DNA of 64,000 nt from Caldilineaceae bacterium (GTDB taxonomy: Bacteria > Chloroflexota > Anaerolineae > Caldilineales > Caldilineaceae): NCBI GenBank assembly GCA_022827195.1, contig JAJDTL010000030.1, positions 1 to 64,000 on the forward strand. Reading direction: 5' to 3'. Shown here piece after piece: positions 40,912 to 50,896 of this stretch (its first letter is position 1; the number at the start of each line of letters is the position of its first letter). A program made the position numbers and the translations under genes. The notes under the pieces were generated by a model. It made no database searches. It had not been told where the DNA came from and saw nothing but the letters and a program-made list of their open reading frames with translations.

Positions 40912-41995
40912 TCCCGACAATCTCGCTGATCTTCTCCTCCACCGCGCCAACTTCACCGGTGTCGAGAGTTCCCAAATGATAGTCGCAGCGCCACTCGGCG
41001 CCTCCGGCCAGCTCCTTCACATTCCCCTGTTCTCGTTCGGCGGCCTTGCCTTCGGCTCCCGCGGTGGCGGGCAGGACCAGGCCCAGGGCGTCCTGGTCCG
41101 GGGTCCGGCTTATCCAGCGGACGCCCACCGGTAGCTGCTGGGGGCGGTGCCGCACGTAGTCCGCGCTGCCGTCGGGATGCACCTGCAATGTATGGGCCCA
41201 ACCGTCCGCGTCGGCCCCGTAGTCGATGCTGAAGACCAATTCGGGGTCGAAGGAAAGGGAAGCGTCTAGCAAGTGATGCCCTTCAGGTGCCTCGCCCAGT
41301 CGTCCGAGAAACTTCAAGTAGTCGGGACCCGGGCTGACGTGGCTGGGAATGCTCCGGCGTACGCGCACCGACTCAGGTGAGACCCGCGCGCTGTAGACGA
41401 GCCGCCCGCCGTCGACAGGCCGGTAATTTGCGTGGCCCATATACATGTACTCCATGGGCGTCTCTTTGCAATTACGGAAAGCGATGGAAACCTGGACTTC
41501 CTTTGCGCCGGTGTAGAGCTTTACCAACGGCCTCGCCGAATAGTTGTACTGAAAAGCAACCGTGTGCTGGTACTGGCCGCCCAAACCAATGTATTCACCA
41601 CCTTCATCGCTGCCAAGAACAAGCCAGGCCTGTTGAAACGGAGCATTCGGCAGCTCTCCGTGAAGCGCGTGCTCGTCCTCTGCAGAGGGAACGCCCATCG
41701 CCGTAAACCCGCAATGCAAAAGAAACCCTCCATACGTCCGCACATAGTCGGTTGTCGGGTTCGGCTGGCTGAACATCGACTTCATGGTCACGTTCCGTCC
41801 GCCAAAAGTAGCGGACCAGATCTGCTGTCCCTGAAAGGGCAGCATCACCAGCTCACTGGCGCCGTTTTCAAACAACACAGCCTCGACGCCGCTGTCAAAG
41901 CGAAATAGCGAGGCGCGCAGTCCCCCGCTTTCAAGGAATGTCCGCCTCTTTTCGGAAAAGAAGGGCCGCTGCAGATTCACTCTTGCCTGACTCAT
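40898..41995 (-). CDS. DUF4432 family (aldose 1-epimerase-like) protein
   Basis: A predicted galactose-mutarotase-like beta-sandwich protein of 365 residues. DUF4432-style features are LVMLPFQGQQIWSATF, GGFLLHCGFTAMG, EDEHALHGELPNA and MEYMYMGHANYRPVDG, with His and Glu residues in the mutarotase-like pocket. Its role is probably binding or epimerising a sugar or sugar acid. The start at 41995 (MSQARV) lacks a clear ribosome site; the open frame reaches 42142. It overlaps lysZ, an unexpected partner for an amino-acid biosynthesis gene. It diverges from the TrkA-type gene. Confidence 0.8.
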
Positions 41996-42112
41996 GAAAC
42001 GTGCACCGTTTCGGAGGATTCCCGGCTCGGCTGAAACTATAGCCGCCGGAAATCTGCGGCTGTCAATACCGGCGAATGGTATCACGATAAGGCGGGTTTG
42101 AAAAGGTGAAGG

Positions 42113-42144
42113 CAATGTGGCTATGCTATAATGCAGCCACATTG
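42113..42144 (+). promoter_or_regulatory. Promoter with a perfect inverted-repeat operator
   Basis: CAATGTGGCT (42113-42122) and AGCCACATTG (42135-42144) are perfect 10-bp inverted arms. They flank a 12-bp centre containing an extended -10 box, TGCTATAAT (42124-42132). A repressor dimer bound here would cover the promoter. It lies in the divergent gap between the DUF4432 gene and the TrkA-type gene. The alternative is an RNA hairpin. Confidence 0.6.
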
Positions 42145-42296
42145 ACGAGATTGGAAGTCTTGGCCGACCGCCTCATTCTTGAATGGAGGCTTGTGAAGAC
42201 GGCAGAGGCAGTGCTCAGTCTGCAAAGCGCAGTCAGACCCGATTTGCCTGGCGCGTACCCGACGGCTACTGTGTTCCCTCCGTCAAGGAGTTTGTA

Positions 42297-43085
42297 GTGT
42301 CGCTGGTCCGCTGGCTCGGCAGTCTCTTCCGGCGCGTCTCTCCACTTTCGGCACAACAGGCCGCGCCGTCCCATGATTCTGGCGCGAGCAAAGAAGGGAA
42401 CGGAAATGCCCCGCCTTCCCCCTTCACACGCAATCGCCGTAATTCGGAGTTTGTTGTTGTCGGATTGGGGCGCTTTGGCACGGCCGTAGCGACGACGCTC
42501 GTGGAGCACGGCTGCTCTGTACTGGCGATAGACTCGGACCACGACCGGGTACAAGCGCTCAGCGGGGAGTTGCCCCACGTAGTCCAGTTGGACGCGACCA
42601 ACATCGACGCGCTGCGCCAGGTCGGAGTGGAAACATTCGACACCGGCCTGGTCTGCATCGGCACCGATTTTGAGAACAATCTGCTTGCAACGGTACTCCT
42701 GCGCCAATTGGGCGTCCAACGGGTGATCACAAAGGCCCTGACTGTCACACAGCGCGAGATCCTGCTCAAGGTGGGCGCGCACGAGGTTATACTGCCCGAA
42801 CACGAGGCCGGTCGAAGGCTTGGCCGCAAAATGGCCATCGATCATCTGGTGGATTACCTTGAGGTGAGCAATGATGTCGGCGTCGTCGAGCTGCTGGCGC
42901 CGCCCAGCACGTGGGAACACTCACTGGAGGAACTCAGCTTGCGTCAACGTTACGAGCTGACGGTCATTGCCGTTCGCCGCGGGGATGATCTGATCGTCAG
43001 CCCCAGCGCAGGATTTCGAATCAAGGAAGAGGACATCATTGTAGTTTTGGGCCGGATGGAGGACGCGGAGCGCCTTCGTCAGTGA
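42297..43085 (+). CDS. TrkA/KtrA-type potassium uptake regulatory protein
   Basis: A cytoplasmic RCK-domain protein of 262 residues that gates Trk/Ktr potassium channels in response to nucleotides. The TrkA-N Rossmann motif is VVVGLGRFGTAVA (about 53-65) with the acidic IDSD at the end of the second strand. A TrkA-C domain follows (about 185-262). The GTG start at 42297 is fixed by AAGGAG exactly 6 nt upstream; frames opening earlier would give an unrelated tail. The first 50 residues are low-complexity. No channel gene is adjacent; hisD follows after 45 nt. Confidence 0.88.
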   Translation: MSLVRWLGSLFRRVSPLSAQQAAPSHDSGASKEGNGNAPPSPFTRNRRNSEFVVVGLGRFGTAVATTLVEHGCSVLAIDSDHDRVQALSGELPHVVQLDATNIDALRQVGVETFDTGLVCIGTDFENNLLATVLLRQLGVQRVITKALTVTQREILLKVGAHEVILPEHEAGRRLGRKMAIDHLVDYLEVSNDVGVVELLAPPSTWEHSLEELSLRQRYELTVIAVRRGDDLIVSPSAGFRIKEEDIIVVLGRMEDAERLRQ

Positions 43086-43130
43086 GCAGGCCGAGCAGCT
43101 CACCGATCGCTACCCGCCCAGGAATTATCC

Positions 43131-44492
43131 ATGACACGCGAATTCCCCATCCTCGATCCTGAATCCGCCCGGCGATCGATTCTTCGGCGACAGCCGTGGG
43201 ATTCCTTCGAAGTCCCGGACGAGATGTTGGACAGGAATGAACGCATATTCGGCGAGCGCATTGGACCGGATGAAGGCGTGCGCCGTATTCTAGCCGACGT
43301 ACGCACGAGGGGCGACGCCGCGGTACAGGATTGGACGTTGAAGCTGGATGGCGTACGCGTTGACGATCTGCGTGTTGATCCGGAATCCGTTCTGCGTTCT
43401 TCTGCCAAAGTCGGTCCCGAAGTCTATGACGCCCTTGTTCTGGCGGCCGAGCGGATCGAGCGATTTCACAGCAGGCAGCCCAACCAGAGCTGGATCCAGA
43501 ACGACGAAGAGGGCACCGTCGGCCAGCTGGTGAGGCCCATCAACCGTGTCGGCATCTACGTTCCGGGTGGCACAGCGCCCCTGCCCAGCACGCTTCTGAT
43601 GACGGCGATTCCAGCGCGTGTCGCCAATGTGCCTGAGATCATCGTCGTAACGCCGCCTCAGAAAGAGACAGGGCTGCCAAGCAGCGTTACGCTGGCTGCG
43701 GCCGCGGTGGCGCGCGTGGACGCAGTCTACACGGCCGGCGGCGCGCAGGCAGTCGCTGCCCTCGCCTTCGGCACAGAGAAAGTTCCGGCCGTTGACAAGA
43801 TTTGCGGCCCGGGCAGCCTGTTCGTCACGCTGGCGAAGCGGCAGCTGTTTGGCCTTGTCGGCATCGACGGATTGCCAGGTCCGACCGAGACGGTCATCGT
43901 CGCTGACGGCGGTGCCGATCCTGAGATGGCCGCGGCGGACTTGCTGGCGCAGGCCGAACACGACGTGCTGGCCAGCGCCGTGCTGCTGACGCCCAGCCGG
44001 GCGCTGGCAAAGAAGGTGCAGGCGGCCGTACATGCCCAGCTGGAGGAGCTGGAACGGGCGTCGATTGCCGGCGCAACGTTTGCCCGCAGCGCCGGTATTG
44101 TCGTCACCGAGACGCTGCCGCACGCCTTCGCACTGGCGAACGAATACGCGCCCGAGCACCTCTGTTTATTGGTCGAGGACCCGTGGCGCTGGGTCGATCA
44201 CGTGCAGAATGCGGGCGGGTTATTCCTCGGCGAACGCAGCTTTGAGGTGTTGGGTGATTACACCGCGGGGCCGAGCCACGTAATGCCGACCGGCGGGACG
44301 GCCCGCTTCGCCAGTCCCGTGAATGTGACCGACTTCAGCAAGTTGATCAGCATAATCGGACTCAACGAGAGCGCGTTGGAAAAGATAGGCCCGGCCGCGG
44401 AGACCCTCGCCCGAACGGAAGGTCTGGGAGGCCACGCCTCGGCCGTGCACAGACGCCTCAACACTCAATCGCTACGAGAGGACCAACTCTGA
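43131..44492 (+). CDS. hisD: Histidinol dehydrogenase
   Basis: This enzyme catalyses the last two NAD-dependent oxidations of histidine synthesis. At 453 residues it is slightly longer than the usual 430. Signatures include [49 protein letters not shown], the zinc-site [19 protein letters not shown] and [10 protein letters not shown], ending [13 protein letters not shown]. The ribosome site is modest (CCAGGA). The stop codon lies 2 nt before the hisC start codon, so the two are translationally linked. Confidence 0.94.
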   Translation: MTREFPILDPESARRSILRRQPWDSFEVPDEMLDRNERIFGERIGPDEGVRRILADVRTRGDAAVQDWTLKLDGVRVDDLRVDPESVLRSSAKVGPEVYDALVLAAERIERFHSRQPNQSWIQNDEEGTVGQLVRPINRVGIYVPGGTAPLPSTLLMTAIPARVANVPEIIVVTPPQKETGLPSSVTLAAAAVARVDAVYTAGGAQAVAALAFGTEKVPAVDKICGPGSLFVTLAKRQLFGLVGIDGLPGPTETVIVADGGADPEMAAADLLAQAEHDVLASAVLLTPSRALAKKVQAAVHAQLEELERASIAGATFARSAGIVVTETLPHAFALANEYAPEHLCLLVEDPWRWVDHVQNAGGLFLGERSFEVLGDYTAGPSHVMPTGGTARFASPVNVTDFSKLISIIGLNESALEKIGPAAETLARTEGLGGHASAVHRRLNTQSLREDQL

Positions 44493-44494
44493 AG

Positions 44495-45691
44495 ATGGAT
44501 GCCGCCAGGATGCAATCATTGCTCAATCCGTTGCTTGCCGGGCTGGAGGAGTATACTCCGATTCAGCCTTTCGAGGTTCTCAGCCGCAAGCTGGGAATCC
44601 CGGCCTCTGAAATCGTCAAGCTTGACGCCAACGAAAACCCCTACGGCCCGCATCCGGCGGTTGCCAAGGCGCTGGCCGATTACGCCTACTACCACATCTA
44701 CCCCGACCCGCAACAGACCGAACTGCGCGAGGCGCTCGCGGTCCACCTGGAAGACGAGCAACGGGGTGTCGGCGGCGGATCCGACGTGGCAGGCGGCGCG
44801 TCAAGAGCGAAAGTGCCGGTCGAGCAGATCCTGGCAACCCACGGCCTGGACGAGTTGCTCGACAATATCTGTCGCCTGTTTCTTGTTCCCGGCGACGCCG
44901 TTATCAACACGCCGCCCACATTCGGCATGTACAGCTTCGACGCCAAGCTGGTCGGCGGCAAGGTGATCGAGGTCTGGCGGAAGGATGGATTTCACGTAGA
45001 CGTCGATGCAATCTGTAATCTCTGCAATGCTGAAAGCCGCGCTCATGGGAAGGCAGCGCCCAAGCTGCTGTTCCTCACCTCACCTAATAACCCTACCGGA
45101 ACGTGGCTGCCGGACGACGACCTGTTGCGCCTGCTCGAACTACCGTTGATGGTCGTGCTGGATGAAGCGTATGTCGAGTTCGCCCTGGAGAAGAGCCGTT
45201 CGCCTTGGGTTCTGAAGCACGACAACCTGGTCGTCCTGCGGACCTTTTCCAAATCGGCCGGAATTGCCGGACTTAGGCTTGGTTACGGCATCATTCCCGA
45301 GTGGTTTATGCCCTATCTGTGGAGCTTCAAGCAGCCTTACAACGTAAATGTTGCCGCCACGGTGGCCGGTCTGGCCAGCCTGCGGTACGCCGACCAAATG
45401 ACGGCGATCGTACAGAAGATCAGGGCGGAACGGGACCGGCTCCAGAGCGCGCTACAGGACGTTCCCTATCTCTCACCCTACCCCTCGAACGCCAATTTCG
45501 TTCTGTGCTCGGTAGAGGGATTCCGCAGCAGAGAGGACGGTGACGCGGCCGCGCTAAAACTTGCGCTCGAAGAGCGCGGCATCCTCGTTCGTTACTATCA
45601 GAAGCCCGGCCTCCAAAACTGCATCCGCATCTCCGTGGGCCGTCCCGACCAAACGGACAGGTTGCTGGAAGAACTGCACCGGCTCTCCTGA
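44495..45691 (+). CDS. hisC: Histidinol-phosphate aminotransferase
   Basis: A PLP-dependent class I/II aminotransferase of 398 residues in histidine synthesis. It has [56 protein letters not shown] and the PLP lysine in [18 protein letters not shown] Gly/Ser-rich insert (about residues 90-108) lengthens the small domain by some 15 residues compared with typical HisC. It follows hisD with a 2-nt gap. A dual role on related amino acids is possible. Confidence 0.93.
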   Translation: MDAARMQSLLNPLLAGLEEYTPIQPFEVLSRKLGIPASEIVKLDANENPYGPHPAVAKALADYAYYHIYPDPQQTELREALAVHLEDEQRGVGGGSDVAGGASRAKVPVEQILATHGLDELLDNICRLFLVPGDAVINTPPTFGMYSFDAKLVGGKVIEVWRKDGFHVDVDAICNLCNAESRAHGKAAPKLLFLTSPNNPTGTWLPDDDLLRLLELPLMVVLDEAYVEFALEKSRSPWVLKHDNLVVLRTFSKSAGIAGLRLGYGIIPEWFMPYLWSFKQPYNVNVAATVAGLASLRYADQMTAIVQKIRAERDRLQSALQDVPYLSPYPSNANFVLCSVEGFRSREDGDAAALKLALEERGILVRYYQKPGLQNCIRISVGRPDQTDRLLEELHRLS

Positions 45692-45852
45692 ACCACTGAC
45701 CGAAACCGGGCAAGTAGGACCGCTAAATCTGTTTCATTTCCATAGCGATGAGTACCTATTCTGGGGCAGGGCCGGCCGCGATTCCCGTCGCTGTGCTAGG
45801 ATAGCGCCACCCTTCTTCGATTTACAGGGGGCAGGACACATTCGGTCGAGGC

Positions 45853-46404
45853 TCATTTCTTTCCTGCCAAATTGAGCAACGCCTTCTCACCACTCGACAA
45901 AGACAACCTCTTGACCGCGCTGCGCGCCCGAAATCCCGCTTCCAGCTCGTATCCGTCGACCTCCTTCGATCCAGAATCGAACCTGCCAGCCTCTGCCTGA
46001 TAGATCAGCTGTAAGAAATCGGGGTAAGGGTAGGGATATCCATCGGGCTTGGAAGAGTGAATGTCGTAGTGGAACATGGCAAATAGGGCCGGTTCGCATC
46101 GGACGGTCCAGCCCGTTTCTTCCAGCAGCTCCCTCTCCAAGGCATCCAGCAGCCCTTCTCCGTCGGCTAGACGTCCGCCGGGAACGATGTGACAGCCGGC
46201 AGGGTCCCGGACAACCATGATGTCTGAGCCGCGTTGCAGCACTGCCCTGACTGAGGTAACCAGCTGCAAGGGTGGAGACGCCTTCCTCTCGAGGGCGTAC
46301 GTGGAGCGGGTCTGGACCAGCCTGAGTCCGCCTCCCGACCAGACAATCTCTTCTTCTGCCAGAGGAGTTCGGCCTTTGAGGAACTCGGCCAAAGGCTCAT
46401 TCAT
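45853..46404 (-). CDS. Nudix hydrolase
   Basis: A predicted nucleoside-diphosphate-linked hydrolase of 183 residues. The Nudix box is complete: GGRLADGEGLLDALERELLE followed by ETGW. An unusual N-terminal 45 residues precede the fold. The start at 46404 (MNEPLAEF) is preferred; a TTG eight codons upstream is also possible. It lies 30 nt after the exonuclease gene and is the last of a ten-gene same-strand run. The substrate is unknown. Confidence 0.86.
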   Translation of the reverse strand: MNEPLAEFLKGRTPLAEEEIVWSGGGLRLVQTRSTYALERKASPPLQLVTSVRAVLQRGSDIMVVRDPAGCHIVPGGRLADGEGLLDALERELLEETGWTVRCEPALFAMFHYDIHSSKPDGYPYPYPDFLQLIYQAEAGRFDSGSKEVDGYELEAGFRARSAVKRLSLSSGEKALLNLAGKK

Positions 46405-46434
46405 CTGCGTCTGCCGCGCGTCTAGCAAGGTACT

Positions 46435-46998
46435 TCAGCCGGACTGCCCTGAGCGCGCCATGTGCCGGAGAATCTGACTGGCCAGGCGGGCATCGGCCGC
46501 GGCGCGATGCGCGTTCTGGCTGGGGATCCCGCACTGCCGTCCCGCCTTTTGCAGGCCCTGCCACCTGGCGTTGCGAATGCCGAGCCGTTCGCCGTAGAAG
46601 CGGGCGTAGAGCTTCATCACGCAGAAGGCGTTCCCACCCATCGGCTGCCAATCGAGACCGTGACGCTCGTGCGACTGGCGCATCATGCGCAGGTCGAAAT
46701 CGGCGTTGAAGATGCCTACGGTGCGGCCGGCGAACAGGGCCTTCACATCGGGCCAGACTTCTTCCCAGGTTGGGGCGCCGCGCACCAACTCGTTGGTGAT
46801 GCCGTGCACGGCGATGACTTCGTAGGGGATGCGGGAAACAGGACGGACAAGGCTGTCCAGCAAGGTGTTTCCCTGCGCGTCGACGATGCCGACTTCGACG
46901 ATCTCGTCGGTGGCCCCGAGCCCGGTCGTCTCGGTGTCGAAAAAGAGTGGATTCCTCTCCAGGATCTCGCGCGCCCGTTGGGCTGCATTCCGGCTCAT
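46435..46998 (-). CDS. DnaQ-like 3'-5' exonuclease
   Basis: A DEDD-type exonuclease domain protein of 187 residues. Exo I is LFFDTETTGLG, Exo II is VGIFNADFDLRMM and Exo III is NAHRAAADARLASQIL, all with their acidic residues. The fold matches the epsilon/RNase T family, without a polymerase domain or C-terminal extension. The start at 46998 lies 10 nt after the Gfo stop codon; an open frame upstream to 47121 would overlap that gene. It probably acts in DNA repair or RNA processing. Confidence 0.87.
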   Translation of the reverse strand: MSRNAAQRAREILERNPLFFDTETTGLGATDEIVEVGIVDAQGNTLLDSLVRPVSRIPYEVIAVHGITNELVRGAPTWEEVWPDVKALFAGRTVGIFNADFDLRMMRQSHERHGLDWQPMGGNAFCVMKLYARFYGERLGIRNARWQGLQKAGRQCGIPSQNAHRAAADARLASQILRHMARSGQSG

Positions 46999-47008
46999 AT
47001 TGCTGGCT

Positions 47009-48067
47009 CTAAAGCGACAACTGGACCGGCTCGGCGCGGCGCGCGGACTCGTAGGCCGCCAGCGCGACCTCGAGCGCGGCCTGGCCGTCCTCGCCGCTGA
47101 TGAAGGGCTCGCGGTCTTCACGGATCATGGCGACGAAGTCGGCCACCAGCCCTTGGTCGCCGCTGCTGCCCCAGTTTACCCAGGATGTCTTGCCCGCCTC
47201 GTCAGAGCTGACCTGAAGGTTCTGCTCGAAGGCGTCGACGCTGATCAGACCCTTTTCTCCGAGGACATCAAGCTTCACGTCGCCCCAGGTGGGGTAGCTT
47301 GGCGGGCGCGACCAGCTTGTGTCGAGCGTGCCGAATACGCCGTTTGCGAGACGGAAACTGAGCAGGCCGGCGTCGTCGATGCCGAGCCCGGGATGGAGGA
47401 GCTCATAGCCAACCTCGGCGTAGACCTCCTCGACTTCGGTATCCCACAACCAGCGCAGCAGGTCGATCACGTGCACCGTATGGTCGAGGACTGCACCCCC
47501 GCCGGCAAGCTCAGGGTCTGCGAACCAGCCGCCCGGCATGGAGCCGTGGTTGGTACATTTGACGCTGTAGATTTCGCCCAGCAGTCCCGTGTCGAGCCGC
47601 TGCTTCAGCTCAATCACGGGCGGGGAGTAGCGCATGGGAAAGGCAATCTGCAGTTTGGTCCCGGTCTCGCGGCAACGATCGATCATCGCCAGGCCGTCTG
47701 CGGCGGTGGTGGCGATTGGTTTTTCGCAGAGGATGGCGCGCACCCGGCCGGCGGACTGCAACACGAGTGGGGCATGTGCCGCATTCTCCGAACAGATGAC
47801 CACGCCATCGAGATCCTCGTCCAGCAAGTTGCCGGGCTGCTCGAAGTAGGGAATACCGCACTGGCTCGAGAACTGCTGCCCGCGCTCCGGGTTGTCGTCG
47901 TAGATGCCGGCCAGCATTACGCCCGCCATGGGGGCAAGAAAATGGAGATAGCTGGCCGCGTGCATGTGCGCGAAGCTGAAGAGGCCAAGCCTGACATCGG
48001 CTGGGGAATCAATTGTAGTGTTTTGGAAAGAGTTTTGGTTGCCCGTACGGTTGGATCGTTCAGTCAT
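47009..48067 (-). CDS. Gfo/Idh/MocA family oxidoreductase with divergent NAD loop
   Basis: A predicted dehydrogenase of 352 residues. The usual GxGxxG/A loop is replaced by LGLFSFAHMHAASY, while the catalytic-lysine motif ILCEKPIATT and the substrate domain (GGGAVLDHTVHVIDLLRW) are conserved. It may bind the cofactor differently. It is one of three Gfo genes in this same-strand cluster and follows the next one by 70 nt. The substrate is unknown. Confidence 0.84.
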   Translation of the reverse strand: MTERSNRTGNQNSFQNTTIDSPADVRLGLFSFAHMHAASYLHFLAPMAGVMLAGIYDDNPERGQQFSSQCGIPYFEQPGNLLDEDLDGVVICSENAAHAPLVLQSAGRVRAILCEKPIATTAADGLAMIDRCRETGTKLQIAFPMRYSPPVIELKQRLDTGLLGEIYSVKCTNHGSMPGGWFADPELAGGGAVLDHTVHVIDLLRWLWDTEVEEVYAEVGYELLHPGLGIDDAGLLSFRLANGVFGTLDTSWSRPPSYPTWGDVKLDVLGEKGLISVDAFEQNLQVSSDEAGKTSWVNWGSSGDQGLVADFVAMIREDREPFISGEDGQAALEVALAAYESARRAEPVQLSL

Positions 48068-48137
48068 TCGATTCGATACCTCAATGGTTCGTGCTGCCGG
48101 CGCGTTCTTACAGGATTGCGGTGTACAAGCCGGTTAC

Positions 48138-49151
48138 TCATCCAATTGTCACCGGCTTGCCGTTCTCCAGACTCTCGATCGCGGCGCGCGAGATCTTGAC
48201 CGCCATGAGTCCGTCGTAAGGGGAGACCAGGAAGGGCTCATTTGCCTCGACACAGGTGACGAAGTGGGCCAGCTCGGCATAGTAGGGATCGTCCTGGGGG
48301 GCGGTGGGCGAGCTGCCGGAAGCCGTCAGCTTGCCGTCCCCGTTGGAGAGCGCGAGTTCGACCGGCGCGCGGGCGCGCGAGTCCCACTCGATTATGCCCC
48401 CGGAGCCGGCGATTTCGATGCGCAGGTTGAAGCGGCCGCGTGGGTAGGCCCAGCTGCCTTCGATGTGGCCGACAGCGCCGCTGGCGAACCGCAGGGTGAG
48501 CAGGGCGTGGTCGACTGGCTCCTTGCCGGCGAACATCATGCCGCGGGCGAAGACGCGTTCGATTTCGCCGAAGCACCAGCGCTGGTAGTCGATGTCGTGG
48601 ATGCAGAGGTCGAGCAGGACGCCCCCGCTCTGTGCGAAGTCGGCGTAGTAGCTGGTGATGGCCAGGCCTTTGCGCCAGGCCGAGCCGGCGTCGGGGTAGC
48701 TGCCGCTGCGGACGGTTCGGATCACGCCGGGAGCCCCGATTGCGCCGCTGTCCAACACCTCCTTGGCCTTGGCGAACTGGGGAAAGAAGCGCACGACCAT
48801 CGCGACGAAGAGGGGCGTGCCCGTTCGCTCGGCCGCTTCCACCATCCGCTCGCAGTCGGCGACAGAGCTGGCGAGGGGCTTTTCGCAGACGGTAGGCAGC
48901 CCGGCTTCGAGCGCGGCGATGACCGGCCCGGCGTGTGCTGTGCCGGGCGTGCAGACGTCGACATAGTCGACGGCGTCGAAGAGTTCGAGCAATGTGCCGA
49001 AGGCTCTGCCGCCGAAAACTTCGACCGCGCGCTGGGCTGCTTCTCCGGCGATGTCAAAGAAGCCGGCCAGTTCGATTCCCGGCATCTGCAGCCAGCGGTC
49101 GGCGTGCGTTCTAGAAATGCCGCCGGCCCCAACGATTCCTACACGTCGCAT
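48138..49151 (-). CDS. Gfo/Idh/MocA family oxidoreductase
   Basis: A predicted NAD(P)-dependent sugar dehydrogenase of 337 residues with an intact VGIVGAGGISRTHADRW loop, the TVCEKPLASS catalytic-lysine motif and GGVLLDLCIHDIDYQRW in the substrate domain. A TTGGAG ribosome site lies 9-14 nt upstream. The start ATG overlaps the stop of the HicB-like gene as TGATG, so the two are translationally coupled. The substrate is unknown. Confidence 0.88.
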   Translation of the reverse strand: MRRVGIVGAGGISRTHADRWLQMPGIELAGFFDIAGEAAQRAVEVFGGRAFGTLLELFDAVDYVDVCTPGTAHAGPVIAALEAGLPTVCEKPLASSVADCERMVEAAERTGTPLFVAMVVRFFPQFAKAKEVLDSGAIGAPGVIRTVRSGSYPDAGSAWRKGLAITSYYADFAQSGGVLLDLCIHDIDYQRWCFGEIERVFARGMMFAGKEPVDHALLTLRFASGAVGHIEGSWAYPRGRFNLRIEIAGSGGIIEWDSRARAPVELALSNGDGKLTASGSSPTAPQDDPYYAELAHFVTCVEANEPFLVSPYDGLMAVKISRAAIESLENGKPVTIG

Positions 49152-49486
49152 CAGGCTTTCTCCAAGACTCGGTTCATGGTGAATCCGGGGGCCGCTCCTG
49201 CACCCTCAACTGGGCGGCCTTTGGCACTAGATGGAACAGCTTTCACATCATGCAACTTCGAGCATTTTTTTGCATAGTCTCTGCCAGCCGTCGGAACTGG
49301 CAGCGGCCGCCCGTCACGTTCGTAAAGCGCAACCGTTTCTTCGGCAATGCGACAGAGTTCAGAAGAGACCTCTTGCTCGTCATCTCTGTGGCATCCGCCA
49401 TAGAACAGACCCGGGCAGCTGCCGACGTAGCATTGGTCTTCTTCCGACCATTCCACAATTTTGACGTATCGGGCGCTGTCTTTCAC
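49151..49486 (-). CDS. HicB-like small protein
   Basis: A 111-residue protein. Its first 60 residues resemble a HicB/UPF0150 partial RNase-H fold (VKIVEWSEEDQCYVGSCPGL), seen in antitoxins that pair with HicA. No HicA-like toxin gene is adjacent, and the C-terminal 50 residues are unlike the usual HTH or RHH DNA-binding domain. The start is GTG with a weak ribosome site. Its stop codon shares a base with the downstream Gfo start (TGATG). It may be a stray antitoxin or a domesticated regulatory or binding protein. Confidence 0.6.
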   Translation of the reverse strand: MKDSARYVKIVEWSEEDQCYVGSCPGLFYGGCHRDDEQEVSSELCRIAEETVALYERDGRPLPVPTAGRDYAKKCSKLHDVKAVPSSAKGRPVEGAGAAPGFTMNRVLEKA

Positions 49487-49554
49487 TTTCTGCCAGAGGA
49501 CCCATTCGAAATCCTGAATGCGAGGGCAGCGTACAGGGCGCTCAAATGTGGCGG

Positions 49555-50820
49555 CTAGGTCAATCCATAGTATTCGTCGATCTCCTGCTGGTAGCCGCGG
49601 ACTGCGCCCGAGAGCAGCTCATCCATGCTGACCGTGCGCTGCAGCAACGACGACTCGATCATGCCAAAAGCGGCGGCCAGGTCGCGCAGTCCCTCTTCGC
49701 CGTCGGTTTCCGGCTGACCGCCGCCTTCAATTGCGCGCAGCCAGTCGTATTGCTGGATGGCGAACGGGTCGGTCAGTCGGGTGGCGGCCGGCCCGACGAC
49801 AGGGAACAGCCTGTCGAGCAGCCCGGCCTCGGCTTCGTTCCAGAAGGTCTGCAGTAGATCGCGGCGGTTGCCGTCGTCATCAATGATCTCGCCGCCTTTG
49901 ATGCAGCCGCGACTGCCGTAGAAGACGGGCGCGCCGGGGATCGGCGTCTCCTCGCCGTGAGTTGCCCACGACCACATCAGCTGGGCGAGGGCGCCGTTCT
50001 CGCAGGTGACTGTGGCGAGGTAGGTGTCGTCAACGCCGGCTTCGACCGATTCGCCGGTTTCCGGGTCGCCGTAGAGGTGGCGGAGCGGCTCGAATGTGCG
50101 GACCGTCCCGCTGACCGCGGCGATTTCGCCGCAGACGTAGCGCACCCAGTGCATGACGTGCACGCCGATATCGATTGCGCCGCCGCCGGCACCCTCAAGT
50201 TTGCGATGGCGCCAGGGCGTCTCGGCCACGATCTTGTCGGGGGACCAGAGGCCGCCGATGCCGCCGAAGAGCGCGAGTTGGAGGTCGCCGATCGTGCCCT
50301 GTTCGATGGCCCAGGCCGCGGCGCGGGTCGCTTCGGCCTGGCGCACGTTTTCGAAGAGGCCGAGTGTAAGCCCATTTGCCTTCGCCATTTCCACGAGCAG
50401 GCGGGCCGCGGCTACCGAGATGGCCAGCGGCTTCTGCACGAGCAGGTGGAGGCCGGCATCGAAGGCGGCTGCGCCGATCTGGTGGTGCATCGAGAGGGTG
50501 GTGAAATCATTGACGGCATCGACCCCGCCGGCATTGATCATTTCGCGGTAGTCCCTGAATGCCGCGACTTCGGTGTCGGGCTGGAAATCGTCGAGATAGA
50601 TGTGCGGCGCGGCGAGCGGGTCGCCCGTTTCAGGGGGCAGGACGGCGGCGCGCGGGGGCGGGCCTTCACCCCGCTTGCGGAACATGAGCGCGTCGTCGCG
50701 GTTGCGGGCGCAGAGCGCGGTGATGCGGAAGTCGTCGCAGCCGGCCTCGCGCAGGAGGCGGTAGCCCTGCAGGTGGGCGTTAAGGATGCGGCCGCAGCCG
50801 ACGATGCCTATACGGATCAT
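49555..50820 (-). CDS. Gfo/Idh/MocA family oxidoreductase
   Basis: A predicted dehydrogenase of 421 residues, longer than its neighbours because of inserts around residues 45-75 and in the C-terminal domain. The loop is IGIVGCGRILNAHLQGY and the lysine motif is LLVQKPLAISV. GAIDIGVHVMHWVRYVCGE occupies the usual position before the active-site His. It lies 76 nt downstream of the PhyH gene on the same strand. The substrate is unknown. Confidence 0.86.
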   Translation of the reverse strand: MIRIGIVGCGRILNAHLQGYRLLREAGCDDFRITALCARNRDDALMFRKRGEGPPPRAAVLPPETGDPLAAPHIYLDDFQPDTEVAAFRDYREMINAGGVDAVNDFTTLSMHHQIGAAAFDAGLHLLVQKPLAISVAAARLLVEMAKANGLTLGLFENVRQAEATRAAAWAIEQGTIGDLQLALFGGIGGLWSPDKIVAETPWRHRKLEGAGGGAIDIGVHVMHWVRYVCGEIAAVSGTVRTFEPLRHLYGDPETGESVEAGVDDTYLATVTCENGALAQLMWSWATHGEETPIPGAPVFYGSRGCIKGGEIIDDDGNRRDLLQTFWNEAEAGLLDRLFPVVGPAATRLTDPFAIQQYDWLRAIEGGGQPETDGEEGLRDLAAAFGMIESSLLQRTVSMDELLSGAVRGYQQEIDEYYGLT

Positions 50821-50896
50821 TTGGGAAGGCTCCCGCTGAAAGCTGCGAACTCAAGATCGCGAGCTGTGAGAGATCGGGTCATCTGTGTTGTGCCGC

